A stretch of 5,356 bases of DNA from Mariprofundaceae bacterium (GCA_030950875.1 JAUZQS010000193.1:1-5356), one strand, 5' to 3'; counted from the stretch's first letter, positions 1 through 4,849 are shown. The notes: generated by a model not told the origin, from the sequence alone. Numbers and translations are program-made.

Positions 1-84
1 AATGAGATCGCTTTTGAGCATGAAGCGTTTGCAGATACCTTGAGACAAATAGGCATGCATCGAATTGAGCCAGAAAATTACTAA
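1..84 (+). CDS. C-terminal end of an unrecognised protein (partial)
   Basis: Reading frame 1 is open from the first base to a TAA at 82-84 and gives 27 residues ending in RIEPENY. The stretch is acidic and probably helical, with no motif I recognise. The start lies outside the window, so length and family cannot be judged. It is read as coding because the frame is open to the edge and its composition is protein-like, but so short a piece could be open by chance. The next firm gene on this strand starts 500 bases later, so it is not in an operon with the partition genes. Confidence 0.5.
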   Translation, partial: NEIAFEHEAFADTLRQIGMHRIEPENY

Positions 85-91
85 GAAAAAT

Positions 92-202
92 ATGAAAAAC
101 AACACCCTATTCGAGCCTGTAAATCTGCCTGTGTTAACTCATCGCCTAAAACTTTTGCAACTATTCAGCTCACTATTTATTTTATCCAATACATTCATTT
201 AA
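92..202 (+). other. Doubtful 36-codon ORF running into a repeat element
   Basis: An ATG at 92, seven bases after the preceding stop, opens a frame of 36 codons (MKNNTLFEPVNLPVLTHR, then a hydrophobic tail) ending in TAA at 200-202. There is no good ribosome binding site; only an A-rich stretch precedes the ATG. From about codon 18 onward the frame lies inside the inverted-repeat element that begins at 144, so only the first 17 or so codons could be an original gene. The start NTLFEPVNLP faintly recalls the N-terminus of old-yellow-enzyme-type flavin oxidoreductases, but no continuation of that family is found after the element. It could be a gene remnant cut by the element or a chance ORF. 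Confidence 0.15.
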
Positions 203-349
203 TGTGTCATCCTCGAATGCTTGTATCGAGGATCCATTGATAACCACGATTTTCATCATGGATTCCCAATACAAGCGCTTGGGAATGACGTCTTTAGAGC
301 TAAGTTGGTCGTCTTGTGAGCATGCTGAATAGTTACAAACTTTTTAGGC
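144..349. repeat. Inverted-repeat element A, about 206 bp, MITE-like
   Basis: The left arm, 144-173, begins GCCTAAAA and ends AACTATTCAGC-TCAC. The right arm, 316-349, is its reverse complement with three mismatches and four extra bases (ATGC) next to the inner end; the 11-base core AACTATTCAGC is exact in both. The interior has no gene and contains the double-hairpin repeat at 206-289. The triplet ATC lies directly outside both ends (141-143 and 350-352), which could be a short target duplication but is too short to prove it. The size, the terminal arms and the lack of a transposase suggest a non-autonomous mobile element or a large structured repeat. I cannot assign it to an insertion-sequence family. 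Confidence 0.6.
206..289. repeat. GTCAT...ATGAC double-hairpin dispersed repeat, copy 1
   Basis: The unit starts GTCAT (206-210), ends ATGAC (285-289) and holds two hairpins. Hairpin 1 pairs ATCCTCGA (209-216) with TCGAGGAT (226-233) around a 9-base loop. Hairpin 2 pairs ATTCCCAA (262-269) with TTGGGAAT (279-286), also around a 9-base loop. The halves are themselves imperfect inverted copies, so the loops contain complementary 7-mers (GCTTGTA and TACAAGC) that could pair with each other. A second, diverged copy lies at 3803-3872. The pattern resembles the GTCATTCCCG-type palindromic repeats scattered through many proteobacterial genomes. Confidence 0.8.
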
Positions 350-432
350 ATCCAATCTGGAAACTCAATCATGAACCGAGTGAGGGTTAAATGATTTAGA
401 AGGTTTGTTCAGAGGCGTCTAGTCTATCTTGG

Positions 433-450
433 ATAATCCCCAAGGATTAT
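433..450. other. Small hairpin in the partition-operon upstream region
   Basis: ATAATCC (433-439) and GGATTAT (444-450) form a 7-bp stem with a CCAA loop. No run of T follows on either strand, so it is not a classical intrinsic terminator. It sits between element A and the operator array of the partition operon. The rest of 350-469 shows nothing further that I can name. Confidence 0.3.
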
Positions 451-469
451 GTAAATCTGAATGATACTG

Positions 470-525
470 TGATAAATTGTATATTTTATCATTTGCGCAA
501 ATGATAAAATGATATATTGCGCAAA
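470..525. promoter_or_regulatory. Operator and candidate centromere array of the partition operon
   Basis: The core is a perfect 28-bp palindrome at 483-510, with half-site ATTTTATCATTTGC. Its centre, TTGCGCAAA (493-501), is repeated exactly at 517-525, a spacing of 24 bases. TGATAAA-like heptamers occur at 470-476, 485-491 (inverted), 502-508 and, as TGATATA, 510-516. Arrays of short direct and inverted sites just upstream of a small ParA/ribbon-helix-helix operon are the usual binding sites of the partner protein; they repress the operon and in some systems also serve as the partition site. The palindrome is seen directly; the protein that binds it is inferred from position. Confidence 0.7.
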
Positions 526-560
526 ATCCTGTTCTATACTCTAATACGCTTAAGTATAAT
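517..560 (+). promoter_or_regulatory. Putative promoter of the partition operon
   Basis: TTGCGC (517-522) and TCTAAT (540-545) are 17 bases apart and could be the -35 and -10; the -35 half would coincide with the second TTGCGCAAA operator, which suits repression by the partner protein. An alternative is the perfect TATAAT at 555-560, which has only a weak -35 (TTCTAT, 532-537). A ribosome binding site GGAGG (576-580) precedes the ATG at 585 by four bases. Confidence 0.45.
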
Positions 561-584
561 AGGCTTTTAAGGGTTGGAGGGCAT

Positions 585-1223
585 ATGAAGGTTATAACCT
601 TGATGAATCAGAAGGGCGGCGTGGGTAAAACGACACTGGCTTTGTCGTTGGCAGCACGCTGGCATTTGATGGGGCACTCGGTGTCGATTATAGATGCTGA
701 TCCGCAGCAGGCATCGGTATTTTGGAAAAAACAGCAGGTGGCAGAAAGTCGCTTGGCGGATATTGACGTGTATGCCGTGAAACTACCTGCGGAAATTCGT
801 GGTTGTAGGAATTTAAAGAGTAATTATGTAATTATTGATACGCCAGGGACGGATAAAATGATTGTGCGCTCGGCAGTGAATGTTTCCGATGCGTTATTGA
901 TTCCTGTGCAACCGTCTTCGTTGGATGTGCAGGCTTCGGCTCCTTCTGTGCAAACGGCATTGGCCAGCGGTAAACCGACTGCTTATGTGGTGAATCGTTT
1001 TGTTTCGCAAACCCAGCTAGGAAAGGATGTAATGAATTCATTGCAACATACGCCCGTGACGGTGTTGCGCAAAGCTATGGGACAATATCAAGCTTTTCCA
1101 CGTTCAATTGGCGTGGGAGAAACGCCGAACACAATGTTTTCTAGTAGTGCTGCTAGTCGAAATATCGAGGCGGTCGGGCAGGCTGTTGATGCTTGGTTGG
1201 AGGCGTGTCATGAAGAAAATTAA
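585..1223 (+). CDS. parA: ParA-family partition ATPase (ParF-like, 212 aa)
   Basis: This is a small ParA/MinD-superfamily ATPase that would position or segregate DNA by ATP-dependent binding to the nucleoid together with a DNA-binding partner. The deviant Walker A motif KGGVGKTT is at residues 10-17, with the signature lysine K10 and the catalytic lysine K15. Walker A' IIDADPQQ is at 35-42 and Walker B VIIDTPG at 82-88. The length is close to ParF of plasmid TP228 (about 206 aa), and there is no N-terminal helix-turn-helix extension, so this is the short, type Ib class, in which the partner does the DNA binding. The start is supported by GGAGG four bases upstream. The last 14 bases overlap the partner gene, which suggests translational coupling. 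Orphan ParA-like positioning ATPases of other cargoes are an alternative, but the ribbon-helix-helix partner favours DNA partition. Confidence 0.9.
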   Translation: MKVITLMNQKGGVGKTTLALSLAARWHLMGHSVSIIDADPQQASVFWKKQQVAESRLADIDVYAVKLPAEIRGCRNLKSNYVIIDTPGTDKMIVRSAVNVSDALLIPVQPSSLDVQASAPSVQTALASGKPTAYVVNRFVSQTQLGKDVMNSLQHTPVTVLRKAMGQYQAFPRSIGVGETPNTMFSSSAASRNIEAVGQAVDAWLEACHEEN

Positions 1224-1452
1224 TACCGGCGGTTTGGGTGATGCAGTCCATAAGGTTTCAGCACAAGTTTATCATGATATTGGAGAATCACAGGTAAAGC
1301 GGCGTGTGCGTGAATCCAGTGGCGAGTCTTTAAAGCGCTTGAATATTGAGTTGCCAGAAGATGTACATAAAGAATTAAAAGTAGAGGCTGTAATGAAGGG
1401 TGTATCGATGCGGCAACTGGTAGAAGAAATGCTTAGGGCACGCTACCAATAA
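1210..1452 (+). CDS. Ribbon-helix-helix partner of ParA (ParG-like, 80 aa)
   Basis: This is probably the centromere-binding partner and autorepressor of the partition operon. Residues 1-40 look like a flexible, basic tail (KRRVRESS at 30-37). Residues 41-80 have the ribbon-helix-helix pattern: a short strand LKRLNIELP, then two helices around DVHKELKVEAVMKG and SMRQLVEEMLRARY. The layout and length match ParG of TP228 (76 aa), whose mobile N-terminal tail stimulates the ATPase through an arginine; R31, R32 or R34 could play that role here. The start at 1210 is chosen over the in-frame ATG at 1108 because GGAGG (1199-1203) lies six bases upstream, the overlap with parA is then short (14 bases), and the extra 34 residues would be antisense-like sequence within parA. 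The function is inferred from context and fold; sequence identity to ParG itself is not evident. Confidence 0.8.
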   Translation: MKKINTGGLGDAVHKVSAQVYHDIGESQVKRRVRESSGESLKRLNIELPEDVHKELKVEAVMKGVSMRQLVEEMLRARYQ

Positions 1453-1460
1453 AGAGAAGT

Positions 1461-1760
1461 CTATTTATCGCCTAGGTTGATAATTTCTTCATACTGTTGA
1501 TTGCTCCAATAAATAAAAGCCAAAATTTCAGCAATAGCAGTATGTGTTTGGGAAGGAATACTCTCGCCAATATCTAAAAGAGATAAGATTTGCACCAAAT
1601 CCTTATCTTCACGTATGGGGATATTATTTTCTTTGGCGATGCGTAAAATTTCATCGGCCAAAGCACCCGTACCACTGGCTTTGACTTTGGGAACAGCCTC
1701 TTGGAGAGGTGTCCACTGCAGTGCAATGGCTTGTGTGTGACGATTGCTTGTTTTGCTCAT
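1461..1760 (-). CDS. FlhB C-terminal-domain-like protein (FlhX/YlqH type, 99 aa)
   Basis: This matches the cytoplasmic C-terminal domain of the FlhB/YscU/HrcU export-switch family without any membrane part. Visible family features are AIALQW (11-16), the APxVxAxG-like segment VPKVKASGTGALADEI (23-38), the IPI step (47-49) and the tail IGESIPSQ...AIAEILAFIYW (64-85). In true FlhB the domain begins with the self-cleaving NPTH sequence; here the matching place reads NRHT, so the asparagine-proline bond needed for cleavage is missing. Stand-alone proteins of this kind are known, such as Helicobacter FlhX and Bacillus YlqH, and FlhX can substitute for the cleaved C-terminal part of FlhB. The gene overlaps the upstream FliK-like gene by ATGA, so the two are probably translated together. 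Its stop lies only eight bases from that of the convergent partition operon, with no terminator visible between them. Confidence 0.85.
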   Translation of the reverse strand: MSKTSNRHTQAIALQWTPLQEAVPKVKASGTGALADEILRIAKENNIPIREDKDLVQILSLLDIGESIPSQTHTAIAEILAFIYWSNQQYEEIINLGDK

Positions 1761-3580
1761 GCTTGGATATCCAGTAACCCATCACTGCTTGGTGCGTTGT
1801 TGAGAAGCTGTTGAAATTGCAACGATGTGTCATGGCTAAGCTGCTTTATTTCAGCGCTATTAAGGTAGATATCGTTAAAACCGATACTTTTTAACTTTTC
1901 TTGTAGTTGCTGAATATTTTCTTGTACAAATTGACGAGCATGATTATTTTCATGATAAAACTTTGCATGAACAGATGAGTCACTGATATGGGCATCAATG
2001 CGCAATGCGCCCAACCCACTTAAATCCAAAGCGAACAGAATATGATGATGAGAGCTGGCTTGCGAATGTTTTTCCTCACGGCTTTCCTCATACATTTCTT
2101 GTTGGATAGATAGCAATACGTTCGCCCATTGGCCTTGTACCATCATGGGAAGCTCAAAACGAATGGGATCGGCTTGTATCATGGATAAAATATTAAGGGC
2201 TTGTTGCGATTCAATGTGTGCAAGTGCACGCTCTGCAGTACGCTTGACCTGTGTGGATTCCACCGTTTTTTTGAACATTCCAGCATTATCAACAAGCTGC
2301 AGTAGTAGCGCTTTTAGGTCGTGTTGCGTGAGGTTTTGGAGTTGTTGAATGGTAGCATGGCGATGTTGACGCAAGCTTGATTCGTAATGCTGACCTAGCC
2401 GGTGAATCAGATTGGCAATGCGTGAACCATCCATGTCTTTTTCAGGCATTAAAGCATAATGATCTATCCAACTTTGTAGACTCGATAGTGATTGAGCCAA
2501 AGGTTGATTGCTTGATGTAGGACTGTTGATTTGGGTTTGGGATATGTGGGTGCTGACATGCTGTAGAACGTTGAGTGTTTGTTTGATGGAATCGGTTTTG
2601 CCAATGTGTTGGCGTAGAAGATGTGCAGCTTTGCTTTTGGGTTGTGAGATCCATTCCAATACACGCAAACTGGGTTTGTTGCGATGGTTGTCAGGGTTGA
2701 CTTCAAGTTGTAATAAATCACCCGCACGCACATGCATTGGGGCAGGCGCTTCAAAACGTTGTTGTTGCCAATATAGGCTGATGTTACCAGAGGGGAGACG
2801 TTCACCAACGCTGGCGGTAATGATTTTCCCTGTGCTTAAGGAGCCAAGGTTGTTGATGCTACTTTTGTGGATGAGAGGGGCAGCATTGGTATTGACTTGT
2901 GAAGGTTTTAGAGCCTCTAACATCAGCTTACTTGATGTTGTTGTATGTTCAACGCTTTGGATATTAAACCGCTCACCTATTTGAATGGAGCGTGCTGGGC
3001 TGGTAACTTGAAGGGTCTGCAGAACAGATTGTGCTTGCTGGGTTTTATTGTTGAATGTTTTGACGGGTGTTTTATGGGTGGTGATCTGAAGCGTGGTAAA
3101 TGAACCGTGCTTGGCGATGGCGATAGCTTGGAGGACGTGTTTATTTTCCTTTAGAGAGATTGCTAACGAGGAAGTTGTGTGGACACCAAAAGCTTTATAT
3201 TGATGGATGTCTTTTTGCATTTTAGTTGTTATTTTTTTGCTTAAAATGGCCTTTTCTGGGATATTAAGTGATAATTTATGTTGTTTTTGTGTATCTTTAA
3301 TATTTTTTGAGTTGTTTTTCAATTCTAACAGAATAAAAGGTTGGGTTTGTAGCACTTTTAAGGTGATACTCTTTTGTTGAAATTGTTTGCCAATACCTTC
3401 AAGTGTGATGCTTTTACCTTGGATGATGACCTGGGCTTTGCCTTGCAATACTTGCCCGACGAAGGTTCGTAGCATGTCGCCTTTTTTTAGCATGGGAAGC
3501 TCGCCTTGACTGACCCGTAGTTGTACAGAGCCTTGTTCGATAAAGCTTGGAAAGTTGAAGCTTGTTTTACCCGTTTGCAT
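1757..3580 (-). CDS. fliK: FliK-like flagellar hook-length control protein (607 aa)
   Basis: FliK measures the flagellar hook and signals the export gate, via the FlhB C-terminal domain, to switch from hook to filament proteins. The C-terminal part, about residues 475-580, fits the Flg_hook domain: ELPMMVQGQW and VLLSIQQE, then LFALDLSGLGALRIDA, VHAKFY, and a helix with FVQENIQQLQEKLKSIGF. The N-terminal half is beta-rich, with two similar modules at about 34-90 and 250-308 (GD/GK, hydrophobic strands, a G-x-x-L-x-L-x-V step). A glutamine-rich linker and a mostly helical middle (about 313-460) separate them from the C-terminus. There is no signal peptide or membrane segment. The SD before the ATG at 3580 is weak (TTGAG); an internal ATG at 3493 (residue 30) has a better one (AAGGCGAG, six bases away), so the true start may be there. 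No other flagellar gene is in view, so a FliK paralogue is possible. Confidence 0.8.
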   Translation of the reverse strand: MQTGKTSFNFPSFIEQGSVQLRVSQGELPMLKKGDMLRTFVGQVLQGKAQVIIQGKSITLEGIGKQFQQKSITLKVLQTQPFILLELKNNSKNIKDTQKQHKLSLNIPEKAILSKKITTKMQKDIHQYKAFGVHTTSSLAISLKENKHVLQAIAIAKHGSFTTLQITTHKTPVKTFNNKTQQAQSVLQTLQVTSPARSIQIGERFNIQSVEHTTTSSKLMLEALKPSQVNTNAAPLIHKSSINNLGSLSTGKIITASVGERLPSGNISLYWQQQRFEAPAPMHVRAGDLLQLEVNPDNHRNKPSLRVLEWISQPKSKAAHLLRQHIGKTDSIKQTLNVLQHVSTHISQTQINSPTSSNQPLAQSLSSLQSWIDHYALMPEKDMDGSRIANLIHRLGQHYESSLRQHRHATIQQLQNLTQHDLKALLLQLVDNAGMFKKTVESTQVKRTAERALAHIESQQALNILSMIQADPIRFELPMMVQGQWANVLLSIQQEMYEESREEKHSQASSHHHILFALDLSGLGALRIDAHISDSSVHAKFYHENNHARQFVQENIQQLQEKLKSIGFNDIYLNSAEIKQLSHDTSLQFQQLLNNAPSSDGLLDIQA

Positions 3581-3739
3581 GACTCAATGTTAACGCTTTA
3601 GATTAGACTGTCTATTTGAAGTATTGGTCGGGAACAGTTGGCAATAAATCATTGATAGATACGGCCAAGGTTAATAGCCTCTTCTAATGAGCACAGTATC
3701 TACATCCATGTCCAATAAATTGATTCATGATGGTAGTAC

Positions 3740-3976
3740 ACCCTAGGGCAATCGCATTAAAAAATGTTTGTTTCATTATATTTTCAAGTATTTTTTTACT
3801 ACGTCATGCCCGAATGCGTCTATCGGGCATCCATTGAACTGATAGATTCCCGATAAAAACCTCGGGAATGACAAGCATTTTTAATACGCTTTAGGATACA
3901 ATCCTTTATTTTGACCAAATATAGGGTTTAGGCTCTGGTGAATAACCTCCACATTTTAATGCGATTGCCCTGGGGT
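3740..3976. repeat. Inverted-repeat element B, about 237 bp, MITE-like
   Basis: The left arm (3740-3766) and right arm (3952-3976) are inverted copies. Both contain AGGGCAATCGCATTAAAA exactly; they differ by one base near the outer end (ACCCT versus ACCCC) and by two A residues near the inner end. No coding frame lies between them. The second GTCAT double-hairpin repeat is in the interior. The size, the 25-27-bp terminal arms and the lack of a gene suggest a non-autonomous transposable element, but no target duplication is visible and I cannot name the family. The preceding stretch, 3581-3739, between the fliK-like start and this element, shows no gene and no convincing promoter. Confidence 0.7.
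3803..3872. repeat. GTCAT...ATGAC double-hairpin dispersed repeat, copy 2
   Basis: This copy has the same plan as the one at 206-289. Hairpin 1 pairs ATGCCCGA (3806-3813) with TCGGGCAT (3823-3830). Hairpin 2 pairs ATTCCCGA (3846-3853) with TCGGGAAT (3862-3869). The segment between the hairpins is 15 bases, against 28 in copy 1. Relative to copy 1 the stem changes are paired (G-C for C-G, C-G for T-A, G-C for A-T), so both copies keep 8-bp stems. The loops have drifted and are no longer complementary to each other. Confidence 0.8.
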
Positions 3977-4075
3977 CAAGGCTTGTTTCGCGGATTTAGT
4001 ATGTTAATTTCACAACAATCTCTGTCAAATGATGTTGATGAATAAGGCCTAAAAAATGCGCGAAACAAGCCCTTG
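3977..4075. repeat. Inverted repeat C, about 99 bp, abutting element B
   Basis: CAAGGCTTGTTTCGCG (3977-3992) is matched in inverted orientation by 4059-4075, with one extra base (CCC against GG). The 66 bases between have some further self-complementarity, including CAACAATC with GATGTTG, so the whole could fold into one long imperfect hairpin. It starts exactly where element B ends, and no coding frame is present. It could be a separate element, the flank into which B inserted, or part of a larger degraded insertion sequence. Confidence 0.55.
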
Positions 4076-4083
4076 TATCTGGC

Positions 4084-4097
4084 CTATTCATGAATAG
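4084..4097. other. 14-bp palindrome downstream of ccdB
   Basis: CTATTCATGAATAG is a perfect 14-bp palindrome, 25 bases beyond the ccdB stop on the minus strand. It has no loop and no following T run, so it is not a typical terminator; it could be a protein-binding site or chance. Confidence 0.25.
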
Positions 4098-4122
4098 TCT
4101 GCTTTAAACGTTACGCTTCCTA

Positions 4123-4437
4123 TCAAATGCCCGTGATAAGGAAGTCTACTGCTTGGATAATATCATCTCGAAAAGCTTCCAGCGAATGAATCGGTGAAGT
4201 CAGAATAGAAGCGGGCACACTGGTCATTTGATGCGTAAGTAAAACAAAGTCTCCTTCATCAATATGAAGGGTTGGGCATAAATGCTTTGGTGCTCTGTTT
4301 TTAACCTTATCGACCGGCGTCATCGGGATGACTAGCCTGCTATTGAGAGAGTCCAGTATTTCATTTTGAACATCAACAAAAAAAGGATAGATGTCGCTAC
4401 TTTCACCATGGTTTTGATATAGTGAAAATTGTGCCAT
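4123..4437 (-). CDS. ccdB: CcdB-type toxin, DNA gyrase poison (104 aa)
   Basis: CcdB traps DNA gyrase on broken DNA by binding GyrA, and is held inactive by CcdA. The 104-residue protein is close to F-plasmid CcdB (101 aa) in length and layout: FFVDVQNEILDSLNSRLVIPM at about 19-39 matches the FVDVQ...RRMVIPL region, PTLHI (55-59) matches PVVHI, MTSVPASI (71-78) matches MASVPVSV, and the C-terminus ends TGI where F CcdB ends WGI. The last three residues matter for gyrase poisoning in F CcdB, so the loss of the tryptophan (T102 here) raises doubt about toxicity, although the glycine and isoleucine remain. The ATG at 4437 overlaps the ccdA stop by one base (TGATG). A TTG one codon earlier is the only nearby alternative and is less likely. 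The gene order antitoxin-toxin is as on F. Confidence 0.92.
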   Translation of the reverse strand: MAQFSLYQNHGESSDIYPFFVDVQNEILDSLNSRLVIPMTPVDKVKNRAPKHLCPTLHIDEGDFVLLTHQMTSVPASILTSPIHSLEAFRDDIIQAVDFLITGI

Positions 4438-4682
4438 CAAAATATTCTATGTGCGTCTGAAAACATACCACTTGTTTCAACCAAATCGTTGCATGAGTCA
4501 ATAGCCAGCTTGTTGTCTTCCAGCCATTGCTTTTCTTTGCGTTGGCGAACCTTTTTACTCAAGGCTTCTTCCAATGTGGAGGAAAGGTTAATGTGCAAAC
4601 GTTTGGCTTCGGCAAGAAGGCTGCTGTTTAAGCTAAGGTTGGCAGATTTCTTTTTGGCGTTTATATCGAATATGTGGCGCAT
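4437..4682 (-). CDS. ccdA: CcdA-type antitoxin (81 aa)
   Basis: CcdA binds and neutralises CcdB and, with it, represses the operon. The N-terminal part, about residues 11-50, has the ribbon-helix-helix pattern: strand SANLSLNSS, then LLAEAKRLHI and STLEEALSKKVRQR. The C-terminal part holds the toxin-binding tail, with WLEDNKLAIDSCNDLVETSGMFSDAHRIF matching the W-x-x-x-N...E-x-x-G-x-F-x-D-x-x-R pattern of F CcdA. The ATG at 4682 is chosen because AGGAGG (4688-4693) precedes it by five bases. An in-frame ATG at 4712 would add ten residues but overlaps the likely -10 box and so should lie upstream of the transcript start. The ATG of ccdB overlaps its stop, as expected for a coupled pair. Confidence 0.93.
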   Translation of the reverse strand: MRHIFDINAKKKSANLSLNSSLLAEAKRLHINLSSTLEEALSKKVRQRKEKQWLEDNKLAIDSCNDLVETSGMFSDAHRIF

Positions 4683-4701
4683 ATCAGCCTCCTGATTACT
4701 C

Positions 4702-4741
4702 TTAATGCGCATATTTTACGCGCACTAACCCCGCGTGTCAA
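4702..4741 (-). promoter_or_regulatory. Strong ccdAB promoter with an operator dyad around the -10
   Basis: On the minus strand a perfect TTGACA (4736-4741) is followed after 17 bases by TAAAAT (4713-4718). Transcription would start near 4706, giving a leader of about 24 bases that contains the AGGAGG of ccdA. The dyad TTAATGCGC (4702-4710) and GCGCACTAA (4720-4728), 8 of 9 bases matching, brackets the -10 box and is the likely site for CcdA or the CcdA-CcdB complex. The promoter is seen directly; the repressor assignment is inferred from how F ccdAB is controlled. Confidence 0.75.
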
Positions 4742-4820
4742 AATGTCATGAAGCAGACAGACTCCTATCCCGCAGGATCTAGGTATGAGCATTTCAGCTT
4801 TCGTTTCAATTTCATTCTCC

Positions 4821-4849
4821 TTGTTTAATTGTATCCAATTAGATACAAT
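4821..4849 (+). promoter_or_regulatory. Promoter and GTATC...GATAC operator of the orphan antitoxin
   Basis: TTGTTT (4821-4826) and TACAAT (4844-4849) are separated by 17 bases and form a plausible promoter. The perfect inverted repeat ATTGTATC (4828-4835) and GATACAAT (4842-4849), with a six-base centre, covers the spacer and the -10 box. Inverted repeats of the TTGTATC type are common operators of HigA/RelB-class antitoxins, so the gene at 4902 probably represses itself. AGGAG (4888-4892) is its ribosome binding site, nine bases before the ATG. Confidence 0.65.

Noticed and set aside
206..289. Reading the two-hairpin repeat as a CRISPR unit or a rho-independent terminator
   Set aside because: There are only two distant copies without spacers, and no T run follows the hairpins.
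832..1041. Minus-strand open frame of 69 codons inside parA
   Set aside because: It lies wholly antisense to a well-supported ATPase gene and has no recognisable motif or ribosome binding site.
1108..1209. N-terminal extension of the ribbon-helix-helix protein from the ATG at 1108
   Set aside because: The extra 34 residues overlap parA in another frame, are unlike the family, and the internal ATG at 1210 has a good GGAGG.
2145..2984. Several + and minus strand frames of 67-158 codons inside the fliK-like gene
   Set aside because: They are cysteine- and serine-rich or low-complexity shadows of the glutamine-rich fliK frame, with no family resemblance.
3600..3629. Promoter for the fliK-like operon (TAATCT as -10)
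   Set aside because: No acceptable -35 lies at the right distance, and no sigma-28 or sigma-54 motif was found, so it is not listed as a feature.
3600..3740. Gene remnant between fliK and element B (short minus-strand frames such as SLEEAINLGRIYQ)
   Set aside because: The frames are under 20 codons, interrupted by stops and match no family that I know.
4429..4695. Plus-strand frame of 88 codons opposite ccdA
   Set aside because: It is antisense to a clear CcdA and has no motif of its own.
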